64,000 nucleotides of DNA, from positions 2,790,001-2,854,000 of the forward strand of contig NZ_CP108381.1 of the NCBI RefSeq assembly GCF_035956715.1, read 5' to 3'. The translations under genes and the position numbers were made by a program. Below, piece after piece: positions 42,569 to 50,433 of the stretch. How positions within the stretch are numbered: the first letter of the stretch is position 1; each line of letters begins with the position of its first letter. The notes beneath the pieces were generated by a model. That model did no database searches. It was given only the letters and a program-made list of their open reading frames with translations, and was not told the DNA's origin. Origin of the DNA: Nocardia sp. NBC_01329 (GTDB lineage: Bacteria > Actinomycetota > Actinomycetes > Mycobacteriales > Mycobacteriaceae).

Positions 42569-43581
42569 CGCAATTGGCCTTCCGAGGGGGATTGGACAGG
42601 GAGGAAGGCGGCTTCCCGGAACCGCCGATTGGTATCGCAGTGCAGTGCGTAGCCCGCGCCGCCGCGCAGCGTGGATTCCAAGCGGCTCGCGTCGACGGCG
42701 GTACACGCCGCGTCGAGGCGCAGGCGGATGAGCTCGGCGGGCGGCGTCGCATGCGCGTCGGCGGTGTATTCGCGCAGACGCCGCCGCACCGCCGAGTACC
42801 GTCCGGCGAGAGCCCGGTGCTCGCCCCGGAACTGGGCGCCGAGTCCGTCCAGCCGGTCCCCCGCCGCACGGACCGCAGTCCCGGCGGCACCGGCGCAGAA
42901 CGCCGTCTGCAACAGCAGGAACACCGGGCGGATGGTCGCGCAGAAAGCGGGAAGATCGGTGGTGACCAACTGGTCTTCGCGCACCTCGACCCGGTCGAAG
43001 GCCAAAGCGGTCGAGGCCGTCGCACCCAGCGCCAGCAGCTCCGGCGCCGACCGGATCCCCACACCGTCGGCATCGGCACGCACCACCCCGACCCGGCCGC
43101 TTCCGTCCGAGCCCCGGAACGGGAACACGATCAGCGAATCCGGGAAGACATTGGAGGCCCAGGCGATCGGTCCGGAGACCCGATCGCCGTTCACATCGTC
43201 GGCGCGCAGGGGCAGTTCGCCCAGGCCCGCCAGGTGTTTGAGCGCCGCCGCCATCGCGGTGACACCGATCTGCCGACCGGAGGCCAGTTCGTCCAGATAC
43301 CGCTCGCGCACCGAACCGGTCGCGCGCCGGACATATTCGAGTGCCATCCGCTGAGCCCACAGTGAGAACGCGGCCGCGAGACTCTCGGCCGCGACCTCTT
43401 CGATGACACCGGCGATTTCGCGGATATCGGAACCACCGAGCCCGGCGTCGAGCAGGCCGCGCCCGCCGATCTCGGCGATATCGGTACGAGTGTCGGTGTG
43501 GCCCGTATCGAGGTCGGCGGCACGAGTGCGGACGAATTCGGCGACTGTCCGCCCGGCGGCGGAGGTGACGGTGGCGGTCAT
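42544..43581 (-). CDS. Acyl-CoA-dehydrogenase-like flavoprotein
   Basis: A 345-residue protein with acyl-CoA dehydrogenase architecture: a helical N-terminus (AFSLWAQRMALEYVRRATG), the beta-domain GPIAWASNVFPDSLIVFPF and a C-terminal helical bundle ending in RGGAGYALHCDTNRRFREA. The catalytic Glu of true dehydrogenases is not evident. Similar proteins in sulfur operons (SfnB/DszC-like) act as reduced-flavin-dependent monooxygenases on organosulfur compounds, and the leader peptide upstream makes this the favoured reading. The ATG overlaps the preceding stop (ATGA). Confidence 0.8.
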   Translation of the reverse strand: MTATVTSAAGRTVAEFVRTRAADLDTGHTDTRTDIAEIGGRGLLDAGLGGSDIREIAGVIEEVAAESLAAAFSLWAQRMALEYVRRATGSVRERYLDELASGRQIGVTAMAAALKHLAGLGELPLRADDVNGDRVSGPIAWASNVFPDSLIVFPFRGSDGSGRVGVVRADADGVGIRSAPELLALGATASTALAFDRVEVREDQLVTTDLPAFCATIRPVFLLLQTAFCAGAAGTAVRAAGDRLDGLGAQFRGEHRALAGRYSAVRRRLREYTADAHATPPAELIRLRLDAACTAVDASRLESTLRGGAGYALHCDTNRRFREAAFLPVQSPSEGQLRWELSQYD

Positions 43582-44099
43582 ATCCGCGGATCTGCCAGTT
43601 CGTGCAGCCGGTCCACCGGCGTGTTCACCGCGTCGCGGGCGCGGCGCACCGCGGCTTCGTCGGGCGCGTCGTAGAAGCACAGGCATTTGGCCGTGTCCTC
43701 GCGGACGTAGGTGCGCAGGAAGCTCACCTCGGGTACGTCGGCGTATTTGGGGGCATTCGCCTTTTTCCTGGCCAGGTAGGTGTTCATATCGATCTCGGCC
43801 GGGATATCCCATTCGACGAGATATCCGGCGCCCGGCCGCGCGGCCTTTATCGCGGCCAGATCGGCGCCGACCAGGCGGACTTCGTGCGGACCGTCGACGG
43901 CCTCGGCGAGCAGCTCCGGTGCCGGAAGCGCGGGAGCCCGACAACCCGCGAATTCGGCGATCGCGAAGATCCGGGCGGCACCGGCGGTGACCTGGGCTTC
44001 GATCAGCACTCCACCTTCCTTCTCGGCCCGCGCGCCGAATTCCTCGATGGTGCGGGCCGCAGGGCCGGTGGGCACGAGTTCGTACAGATACAGGGACAT
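43578..44099 (-). CDS. DUF4242 (nickel-binding-like) protein
   Basis: A 173-residue protein. The C-terminal part (VPEVSFLRTYVREDTAKCLC, then FYDAPDEAAVRRARDAVNTP) matches DUF4242, a ferredoxin-like dimeric fold for which a nickel-binding Streptomyces member is known. The N-terminal half (LYLYELVPTGPAARTIEEFG) looks like a second, divergent copy. First enzyme-size gene of the operon after the leader peptide; its role in it is unknown. The ATG at 44099 follows AGGCGG. Confidence 0.78.
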   Translation of the reverse strand: MSLYLYELVPTGPAARTIEEFGARAEKEGGVLIEAQVTAGAARIFAIAEFAGCRAPALPAPELLAEAVDGPHEVRLVGADLAAIKAARPGAGYLVEWDIPAEIDMNTYLARKKANAPKYADVPEVSFLRTYVREDTAKCLCFYDAPDEAAVRRARDAVNTPVDRLHELADPRI

Positions 44100-44199
44100 G
44101 GGCAGCCGCCTTCCAAGGGGTGGAATCTGTGAGAGTGCGCGGCCGCGACGGCGGCCGGTGAATACGCGAACGGATCGCTACGCGGTACGCGGAGCGTGA

Positions 44200-44280
44200 T
44201 CAGCGCCGGTGACGACAGGCAGCGTTGGCCACGCGCACGAGGTCCACGTGCAGGCGGCGGGTCAGGTTGCTGCGGGTCAC
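44200..44280 (-). CDS. RLHVDL-type leader peptide (26 aa), sulfur attenuator candidate
   Basis: A GTG at 44280 opens a 26-codon frame ending in TGA at 44202-44200. The peptide contains TRRLHVDLVRVANAACRHRR. Short actinobacterial leader peptides with RLHVDL followed by one or two Cys near the C-terminus precede cysteine- and sulfonate-metabolism operons. The Cys at position 22 would stall ribosomes when cysteine is scarce. The DUF4242 gene starts 100 bases downstream, and the gap has GC-rich dyads that could form alternate stems. The mechanism is inference from family; the sequence match is direct. Confidence 0.85.
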   Translation of the reverse strand: MTRSNLTRRLHVDLVRVANAACRHRR

Positions 44281-44296
44281 GGACACAGCCTATCGG

Positions 44297-44316
44297 TAGA
44301 TAGAACGATCTGTCTA
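44297..44316. promoter_or_regulatory. TetR operator TAGATAGA-ACGA-TCTGTCTA
   Basis: Two 8-bp arms match at 7 of 8 positions around a 4-base spacer. It lies between the leader peptide start (44280) and the TetR start (44343), so the regulator may control its own gene and possibly the sulfur-type operon. Confidence 0.7.
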
Positions 44317-44342
44317 TATCGGGAAATGGTTATGGTGGACAC

Positions 44343-44936
44343 GTGGCCACAACAACGGAGTCCGCGGCACCGGCATCCGCCGAACGGCGCGGCAAACCGG
44401 CGCCGGCGCAGCGCCTGCTCGATACCGCGACCACCCTGTTCGCCCGGCACGGTATCCGCGCGATCGGCATCGATCGGGTCCTGGCCGAATCCGGGGTGGC
44501 ACGTGCCAGTCTGTATTCCAGCTACGGCTCCAAGGACGCACTGGTCATCGCCTATCTCGAACATCTGGACCGTCGCGATCGCGCCCGCTGGAACGAAGCC
44601 ACTGCCGAGATAACCGATCCAGCCGACCGGATCCTCACCTTCTTCGACCTCGCGCTCGCGTCCGCCCCGGACCGCGGTTTCCGAGGCTGCCAATACGCCA
44701 ATGCCGCAACCGAATTCCCGGACGAGGCCCTCGCGCCCGTAGTCGCCCACCGCCGCTGGATGCTCGACACCCTCATCGAACTGCTGCGAGCCCGCCGCGC
44801 CCCCGATGCCGCTGGACTCGCCCGCCGAATCCAGCTGATCTACGACGGCGCCCTGGCCGGCTCCAAACTCGAGCACACGGTGGAACCACTGCGCCTGGGC
44901 CGATCCCTTGCCGCCGACCTCCTCCGCGCCGACTGA
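44343..44936 (+). CDS. TetR-family transcriptional regulator
   Basis: A 197-residue regulator with helix-turn-helix at about 22-70: RLLDTATTLFARHGIRAIG, then RVLAESGVARASLYSSYGSK. The GTG at 44343 is used, with GGTGGA close upstream. The operator at 44297-44316 supports autorepression. The adjacent divergent operon is a possible target. Confidence 0.9.
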   Translation: MATTTESAAPASAERRGKPAPAQRLLDTATTLFARHGIRAIGIDRVLAESGVARASLYSSYGSKDALVIAYLEHLDRRDRARWNEATAEITDPADRILTFFDLALASAPDRGFRGCQYANAATEFPDEALAPVVAHRRWMLDTLIELLRARRAPDAAGLARRIQLIYDGALAGSKLEHTVEPLRLGRSLAADLLRAD

Positions 44937-44990
44937 CCACACTGCCCACACCAGCATGCCCCTGCCAGTGACAGAGCGGGACGTCCTACC

Positions 44991-45992
44991 GTGGCCGCCC
45001 CCCGGTTCGACCTGTGTGCTTGGCTTGCGGATGTGAATTCGAAACCGGTCCGGATCGGTGCCGATGTGCTCGCCTGGTCCGCGACCTTCGCCGGCGCCGC
45101 CGGGATCGGGCTGCACTTCAGCCATTCGTCCGCGCGGTTGCTGGTCCTCGCGGCATCCGGTGCGCCATACCTGATGGGTTGCGCGCTCGTCGGCGCCGCC
45201 GCCTTCGCCGCCGGTCGGCGGTGGAGTGGTGCCGGGCTGGCGCTGCTCGTCGCCGCGGCCGGGGTATGGACGCAGCTGCCGCTGTATCGGTCCCACGCCG
45301 CGGACGACGGGCGCGCGGTGACGGTGATGCAGGCCAATCTCCTCTTCGACGGCGCCGATCCACGGGCACTGGTGGACGAGATACGAGGACGGCGGGTCGA
45401 TCTGCTGACCGTCGACGAACTCACTCCCGCCGCGATCGAGGCACTCGGCCGGGCCGGACTCGACGCGATACTGCCCCACCGGTATCTGTCCCCCGGCCGG
45501 ACCGCGGCCGGTACCGGGATCTGGAGCAGCTATCCACTGTCGGAAACCGTCGAATACGACGGATACGTGCTGAACCAGCTCTCCGCGACGGCAACCGTCC
45601 CGGATATCGGACCGGTCACCGTCTACGCTTTCCATCCCGTGCCACCGGTGTACGGAACGCGGGTATGGGCCGACGAGCTGTTGCGGCTGGGCGAGATCCT
45701 CGAGCGGTCCCCCGCGGACCGTCCGGTGATCGTCGGGGGCGATTTCAACGCGACCTACGATCACGCGCAGTTCCGCGCGCTGCTCTCCGGACGTTTCGGC
45801 GACGCCGCGGTACAGGCGGGCGCGGGGCATCTGGTCACCTACCCGACCGACAAGAGGTGGCCGCCGCTGGTCGGAATCGATCACATCCTCGTCGCCGGGG
45901 GGCATGCGGAGGCAGTGGAGACGATCGAGGTGCCCGGCGCGGACCACCGAGCTCTGGTGGCCCGGATCCGCCTCCCCACCGACGAGCAGTAG
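44991..45992 (+). CDS. Membrane-anchored endonuclease/exonuclease/phosphatase-family protein
   Basis: A 333-residue protein. Residues 20-100 hold about three hydrophobic segments. The C-terminal half has the EEP-fold motifs: MQANLLFDGAD, then VDLLTVDELT, VIVGGDFNATYDH (catalytic Asp/Asn) and ADHRALVARI (catalytic Asp-His). Family members hydrolyse phosphodiesters in nucleic acids, sphingolipids or phosphoinositides; the external placement of the domain suggests a lipid or surface role. GTG start at 44991. Confidence 0.85.
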   Translation: MAAPRFDLCAWLADVNSKPVRIGADVLAWSATFAGAAGIGLHFSHSSARLLVLAASGAPYLMGCALVGAAAFAAGRRWSGAGLALLVAAAGVWTQLPLYRSHAADDGRAVTVMQANLLFDGADPRALVDEIRGRRVDLLTVDELTPAAIEALGRAGLDAILPHRYLSPGRTAAGTGIWSSYPLSETVEYDGYVLNQLSATATVPDIGPVTVYAFHPVPPVYGTRVWADELLRLGEILERSPADRPVIVGGDFNATYDHAQFRALLSGRFGDAAVQAGAGHLVTYPTDKRWPPLVGIDHILVAGGHAEAVETIEVPGADHRALVARIRLPTDEQ

Positions 45993-46361
45993 CGACCGCG
46001 CGGCTGCCTCGCTTCCCGCAGGTGATCCCTTGGACCACATCATGACTCGCAGCGCCCGGTCCAGGACATCGACAGTGACCACAGCAATTCCCGGACCGAT
46101 CACTCAGAGAACCGAACGGTTGGATTTCTACCGAGTCGGTACTCTAGATACCCCCGGAAGTGCAGTCCAGAATTCGCATCTCGCAGATTCGAAACCCACA
46201 GCCCCGGCGAACTCCACGGCCGGGCGACCGCGGCATCTTCCCGGCTGACGACCCCGCAGGCGCTGCTACCATCCGGCTGTGCCGTCGTCGGCCCATCGGC
46301 GCCGACCGCCCCGCGGGGTGCGAACTCGGGACGGCGGGCCCGCAGAGGTGGAGGCTGTTCG
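45993..46361. other. 369-base region without a recognised gene
   Basis: No open frame with coding bias or similarity on either strand. The rhodanese promoter should lie in its last 100 bases; GAGGTGGAGG at about 46347 is the ribosome-binding site region. I see no tRNA-like fold. Confidence 0.5.
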
Positions 46362-47237
46362 ATGACTACTCGCGCTGAGGTGTTCACCACCGCCGGCGAA
46401 CTGGCGGACGCACTCGCCTCCGGCGCACCCGTGACGCTGCTCGATGTGCGCTGGCGGTTGGACCGTCCCGACGGCCGGGAGGACTACCGTGCCGGTCACC
46501 TGCCCGGCGCCGTCTACGTCGACCTCGACCGCGCATTGTCCGACCACTCGGTGACCGGCCGCGGCCGCCACCCGCTGCCCGACGGCGCGGCACTGCAACG
46601 AGATCTGCGGTCCTGGGGTGTGCGCGACGGCGTACCGGTGGTGATCTACGACGACTGGAATCGCGCGGGTTCATCGCGCGCGTGGTGGGTGCTCACCGCC
46701 GCCGGGCTGCGCGATGTGCGAATTCTCGACGGCGGCCTCGCAGCGTGGCGGGAGTCGGGCGGCCGCCTCGACAGCGGGGATACGACCCCGACTCCCGGCG
46801 ATGTCACTGTCACCCGGCCCGACCTCTACTCCGGGGCGCGCGGCGTCGTGACCGCCGAGGAGCTGGCCGATATCGTCGCCGACGGCACTCTCGTCGACGT
46901 TCGCGCACCGGAGCGGTACCGGGGCGAGGACGAACCGGTCGATCCCGTAGCCGGACACATTCCGGGTGCCGTCAACGTCCCCGCCACGGCCCTGCTCGAC
47001 GAATCGGGCCGATTCCGGCCGGACGAAGAGGTCCTCGCCCGATACCCGGGATCGGACCCGAGTTCACCGGAGCCGCTGGCCGTCTACTGTGGCTCCGGGG
47101 TGACGGCGGCGATCGCCGTCGCCGCGCTGACCGCGGCCGGGCGCGAGGCGAGCCTGTTCCCCGGTTCGTGGTCGCAGTGGAGCGGGGACGCGTCCAATCC
47201 GGTCGAGGTCGGCGAACCGTCGGCGACCGACGCCTGA
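46362..47237 (+). CDS. Two-domain rhodanese-type sulfurtransferase
   Basis: A 291-residue protein with two rhodanese domains. The N-terminal domain (VTLLDVRWRLDRPDGREDYR) has Asp97 in YDDWNRAGSS where an active domain would have Cys, so it is inactive. The C-terminal domain has Cys243 in YCGSGVTAAIA and the CH2 motif GHIPGAVNVP. This is the layout of thiosulfate or 3-mercaptopyruvate sulfurtransferases. The loop CGSGVTA is that of 3-mercaptopyruvate-type enzymes. It may link to the sulfur-type operon 2 kb upstream, but nothing in the sequence proves it. Confidence 0.9.
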   Translation: MTTRAEVFTTAGELADALASGAPVTLLDVRWRLDRPDGREDYRAGHLPGAVYVDLDRALSDHSVTGRGRHPLPDGAALQRDLRSWGVRDGVPVVIYDDWNRAGSSRAWWVLTAAGLRDVRILDGGLAAWRESGGRLDSGDTTPTPGDVTVTRPDLYSGARGVVTAEELADIVADGTLVDVRAPERYRGEDEPVDPVAGHIPGAVNVPATALLDESGRFRPDEEVLARYPGSDPSSPEPLAVYCGSGVTAAIAVAALTAAGREASLFPGSWSQWSGDASNPVEVGEPSATDA

Positions 47238-47248
47238 GCCCCTGGGCC

Positions 47249-47264
47249 GGGCGACAATTCGCCC
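47249..47264. terminator. Hairpin GGGCGA-CAAT-TCGCCC after rhodanese gene
   Basis: A 6-bp stem with a 4-base loop, framed by CCTGGGC/GCCCAGG that can form an alternative 7-bp stem, begins 12 bases after the stop. A short T-containing run (TCCTTCTC) follows. Weak but plausible Rho-independent terminator. Confidence 0.4.
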
Positions 47265-47389
47265 AGGTCCTTCTCGATCGGTTGCTTCCCGGACAAGGGG
47301 TTGCCGGCGGAGCCGAAGGATCTCAGACGGCACTGTCGCTGTCGCGGCGATCCGCCTCCGGCTTTCCAGCTGGCACCTCACGGGCGCGG

Positions 47390-47917
47390 CTAGAGCTCCG
47401 GCAGCCGATCCGTCAGTGTCGGAGAGCGCCGCTCGTCGAGCCAGAAGAGATAGATCCGCAAGTGCGCGGCCAGCTCACCGTCGAGATAGGCGGCGTAGTC
47501 GCGAGCGGCAGCAGCCATACCCTGTCCCGACTTCTCGTCGTCGGCCACCCATGCCTCACGCCGGTCCGCCAGGTACTCGCGGATCCGGCCTCGGTCGCGC
47601 CACCATTCCCGGACCGCTACCGGTGTCCAGTACTCGTCACCGTTACAGCCGTAGCCGGAGAAGACCTCCGCCTCAGCAGCGTCGACCAGCTGCCGGAGTT
47701 CTTCCGTCGTTCGGGGCTGACGGTAGACGTACTCGGTGTAGTACTCGCCTTCATAGAGCACCAGCCCCGGCGCGTGGAGTCGCCCGGTAGCGCAGTTGTC
47801 GGTATCGGCCCCGTAGAACGGTCCGGGCACGTTGAGCCACTTCCGATCCACCCATTGCCCGCGGAACGACTCGTGCGTGTCACCCAGCAGTGGTACCGGA
47901 TCGAAGTAGAGCTCCAC
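47390..47917 (-). CDS. Conserved hypothetical protein
   Basis: A 175-residue soluble protein beginning MELYFDPVPLLGDTHESF, with WTPVAVREWWRDRGRIREYL and AHLRIYLFWLDERR later on. The pattern looks conserved (many Trp/Tyr/Asp) but I do not recognise a domain, and it has no cofactor motif, signal peptide or membrane segment. It stands alone on this strand, convergent with the rhodanese gene. Confidence 0.65.
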   Translation of the reverse strand: MELYFDPVPLLGDTHESFRGQWVDRKWLNVPGPFYGADTDNCATGRLHAPGLVLYEGEYYTEYVYRQPRTTEELRQLVDAAEAEVFSGYGCNGDEYWTPVAVREWWRDRGRIREYLADRREAWVADDEKSGQGMAAAARDYAAYLDGELAAHLRIYLFWLDERRSPTLTDRLPEL

Positions 47918-47961
47918 AGCGGAAGGGTAGCCAAGAACTGAGAGGATTCGCCGGACAGGAC

Positions 47962-48144
47962 CTAGTCCGCCCGCCCGGCCCCGGTCAGGTGGTCACCCAG
48001 GACACCGGCCCCGGATTCGGCGAGCCAGTCGCCGAATGTACGCAGACCCGGGTGGATCACCCGCAGCGCTTCGATATCGGCGTGCCAGCGGTGACCGTCG
48101 CGCCACCGCTTCCTGACCTCGGCGATCGCAGATATGCGATGCCC
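47962..48144 (-). pseudogene. Fragment of unknown gene, coding-like but no start
   Basis: An open minus-strand stretch of 60 codons ending in TAG has strong third-position GC bias and a protein-like sequence (VRKRWRDGHRWHADIEAL, then RTFGDWLAESGAGVLGDHLT). It lacks a start and is closed upstream by TGA. A second coding-like stretch (EYGVRAALIGGEGIAYL) lies just upstream in another frame, so a single frameshift near 48135 could join them. The family is unknown. Confidence 0.35.
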
Positions 48145-48167
48145 TCACCGCCGATCAGAGCTGCCCG

Positions 48168-48370
48168 CACGCCGTACTCGCGACCGCGGCACTTCGCTTC
48201 GGTGAAACATTGGAACGCCTACTGCACAACGCGAAACAGGCGCGTGCCGCCGACCCTGATGTGCAGGTGGCGGATCTGACCGCACTGACGGTCGGCGGTG
48301 CCGCGATCTGGGCGGCGCATCGGAATCGGGCCCGCGGTGCGCGGCTGGTCCGGCAACTCGCGACACCGGT
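48168..48370 (+). pseudogene. Remnant of TetR-type regulator C-terminal domain
   Basis: The plus-strand frame reads HAVLATAALRFGETLERLLH, NAKQARAADPDVQVADLTAL and TVGGAAIWAAHRNR, resembling the end of a TetR ligand domain (a LLxxAQxAGAxRPDVxxDDLxxL block). No helix-turn-helix lies upstream, and the frame runs on into the MmcQ-like gene without its own stop. Probably a decayed fragment; the similarity is short. Confidence 0.35.
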
Positions 48371-48392
48371 TGACCGCGTTAGGGTGACGGCC

Positions 48393-48770
48393 ATGGCCGA
48401 GACGCCCCTGACCCGGTTGCGCGAGCTGTGCACCGCACTGCCCGAGACCACCGAACGACTCAGTCACGGCGAACCGACCTGGTTCATCCGGGGAAAGAAG
48501 ACCTTCGTCATGTTCGCCGATCACCATCACGACGATCGGCTGGGATTCTGGTGTGCGGCACCGCCCGGCGCCCAGGAAGCCATGGTCTCCGCCGAACCCG
48601 GCCGATTCTTCCGCCCGCCCTATGTCGGCCATCGCGGCTGGCTCGGTGTCTATCTGGACGTACCGGTCGACTGGGCGGAAATCGGCGAGATCGTCACCGA
48701 CGCCTACCGCACCGTGGCGCCGAAGACACTGGTGTCCCGGCTGGACGAGCAGGATCCGGCCTGCGGGTGA
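48393..48770 (+). CDS. MmcQ/YjbR-family protein
   Basis: A 125-residue protein with the MmcQ/YjbR pattern: LCTALPETTERLSHGEPTWF, then GKKTFVMFADHHHDDRLGFW and GRFFRPPYVGHRGWLGVYLD. The family has a CyaY-like fold and is linked to DNA binding in some members; the function is not settled. The ATG at 48393 follows AGGGTGACGG. Sequence upstream in the same frame belongs to the TetR remnant. Confidence 0.87.
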   Translation: MAETPLTRLRELCTALPETTERLSHGEPTWFIRGKKTFVMFADHHHDDRLGFWCAAPPGAQEAMVSAEPGRFFRPPYVGHRGWLGVYLDVPVDWAEIGEIVTDAYRTVAPKTLVSRLDEQDPACG

Positions 48771-49144
48771 GGTGACCCGGACTCTCTCGGCCGAGCTTCC
48801 GGGGGCTCAGTCCGGCCACGGTGCGGCCGAAGAGCCGATCCGCCAGGGCGGCGCGATCTGCTGTTGCAGCGCTCCCGCCGCGGCCGGTGCCAGTCCGGCC
48901 CGGCACCCGTGTCTCGAATTCAGAATTGCCACCCGACCCTCGGAATCTCTGCGCGTTCGGCGGTTACCGCCGGATCGTATGGATCACCGGACCTGTTGCG
49001 GCACCGTTGGATTCAGGGTGAGGCGAAGCGTGCGACAGGCCCACACGACAGTGGTGCCGGGTGCCTGTGCGGGCACCCGGCACGGCGACCACGACCGACC
49101 GCCCCACACGCCTGCGGACCACCCACGTAGCGCAGCGGCACGGT
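48771..49144. other. 374-base convergent spacer
   Basis: Between the convergent MmcQ-like and MerR genes. No supported gene. Its only clear structure is the 11-bp hairpin at 49054-49083. Confidence 0.5.
49054..49083. terminator. 11-bp hairpin between convergent genes
   Basis: GTGCCGGGTGC and GCACCCGGCAC form a perfect stem with an 8-base loop, 61 bases from the MerR stop. No poly-U follows on either strand, but strong GC-rich hairpins without U-tracts are common terminators in actinobacteria. Confidence 0.5.
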
Positions 49145-49543
49145 TCACAGGATCGGGATATCGGGCGGCAGTTGCAGGGCAACGGTGATCAAGGAGTGGA
49201 TGCGGGCGCTGATCACCGTCAGCAGGCCGTGGATTTCGGCGGGCGCGGTCTCCGCCGCGGAGTGCAGCAGTTTCAGATCGTCGTCGATACTCTCGAGCAC
49301 TCGGCCGATATCGCCCGGTCCGGCGGCCAGCGCGGTGGCGATCTCCTCCAGGGGCACCCCCTGTGCCTCCAACCGGCGGATGAGCTGGACACGGACGATA
49401 TCCGCGATGTCATAGAGCCGGTAGTTGCCGCTGGTCCGTTCGGCGGGAGTGAGCAGGCCGAGGCCGGTGTAATAGTCGATCGTGCGCGGGCTGACCTCGG
49501 CGCGGGCGGCGAACTCGCCGATTCTGAGCAGGGACGCGGGCAC
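49145..49543 (-). CDS. MerR-family transcriptional regulator
   Basis: A 132-residue regulator with the MerR N-terminal winged helix (LLRIGEFAARAEVSPRTIDY, then YTGLGLLTPAERTSGNYRLY) and a helical dimerisation region. No Cys metal-binding site is visible, so a metal-sensing role is unlikely. The GTG start at 49543 has GAAGGAGG 6 bases upstream. Target unknown. Confidence 0.92.
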   Translation of the reverse strand: MPASLLRIGEFAARAEVSPRTIDYYTGLGLLTPAERTSGNYRLYDIADIVRVQLIRRLEAQGVPLEEIATALAAGPGDIGRVLESIDDDLKLLHSAAETAPAEIHGLLTVISARIHSLITVALQLPPDIPIL

Positions 49544-49842
49544 GGGTCACCTCCTTCCGCCACCGACAACCATACAGTGGTGCGTGCTAGTGTCGGATCT
49601 ATGTCCGCACGCGCGACTCGGCAAACTCACAGCGCCACCGGCACGGGACGGCCGGGGGGCCGAATCGCCTGCGCGTGCTGATCCGCTTCGGCCGGAATAC
49701 GATTCGGGCAACATTCGCGCACGCATGGTGTGGCCGGCCGGTTCCCGAGTACGGTCGGGCGATACCGCCTGTGTCGCCGCCGGGTCGCCGGATGAGCGAG
49801 GCCGGACAATCGATGAACCCTCGAGAATCAGGAGAACCCGGA
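49544..49842. other. 299-base divergent spacer upstream of terD
   Basis: Between the MerR and TerD genes, which diverge. I see no supported gene and no clear operator. It must hold both promoters. Confidence 0.4.
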
Positions 49843-50418
49843 ATGAGTGTCAGTCTCGCCAAGGGCGGCAATGTCTCGTTGTCCAAGCAGGCACCGAACC
49901 TGACCGCGGTGGCGGTCGGGCTGGGATGGGACGTGCGATCGACGACGGGCTCGGATTTCGATCTCGATGCCAGTGCCATCGCGACCGGTCCGGAACAGAA
50001 AGTGGTCTCCGACCAGCATTTCGTGTTCTACAACAATCTGCGTTCCCCCGAAGGCAGCATCGAGCACACCGGCGACAACCTCACCGGCGAAGGTGAAGGC
50101 GACGACGAGGTGATCCATGTCGACCTCGCCGCCACGCCACCGACGATCACCAATATCTTCTTTCCCGTCTCGATCCATGACGCCGACGCCCGGCAGCAGT
50201 CGTTCGGCCAGGTACGCAATGCGTTCATCCGCGTGGTGGACCGCGCGAACGGCACGGAATTGGCCCGCTACGACCTGAGCGAGGATGCCTCGACCGAGAC
50301 CGCGATGGTGTTCGGCGAGCTGTACCGCAACGGCCCGGAATGGAAATTCCGCGCCATCGGTCAGGGGTACGCCTCCGGGCTGGCCGGGATCGCCCGTGAC
50401 TACGGCGTGAACGTCTGA
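49843..50418 (+). CDS. terD: TerD-family stress/tellurium-resistance protein
   Basis: A 191-residue TerD protein: VSLAKGGNVSLSKQAPNLTA, then GLGWDVRSTTGSDFDLDASA and NRAxxR-like VRNAFIRVVDRANG. The Asp-rich GSDFDLDAS and GDDEVIHVDL regions form the calcium-binding sites of the family. TerD proteins act in membrane-associated stress responses (tellurite, phage, pore-formers) whose mechanism is unclear. The ATG at 49843 follows CAGGAG. Paired with the TerA-like gene downstream. Confidence 0.95.
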   Translation: MSVSLAKGGNVSLSKQAPNLTAVAVGLGWDVRSTTGSDFDLDASAIATGPEQKVVSDQHFVFYNNLRSPEGSIEHTGDNLTGEGEGDDEVIHVDLAATPPTITNIFFPVSIHDADARQQSFGQVRNAFIRVVDRANGTELARYDLSEDASTETAMVFGELYRNGPEWKFRAIGQGYASGLAGIARDYGVNV

Positions 50419-50433
50419 CCCGGGAAACAGACG

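Noticed and set aside
42569..43360. N-terminal extension of the sulfur-operon ABC ATPase
   Set aside because: It overlaps the acyl-CoA-dehydrogenase-like gene in another frame and has no ATPase-related sequence; the GTG at 42568 gives normal length.
46150..46230. Possible tRNA-like segment (contains GATTCGAAACC)
   Set aside because: The TTCGA-like string is present but no acceptor stem, anticodon arm or D-arm can be paired around it.
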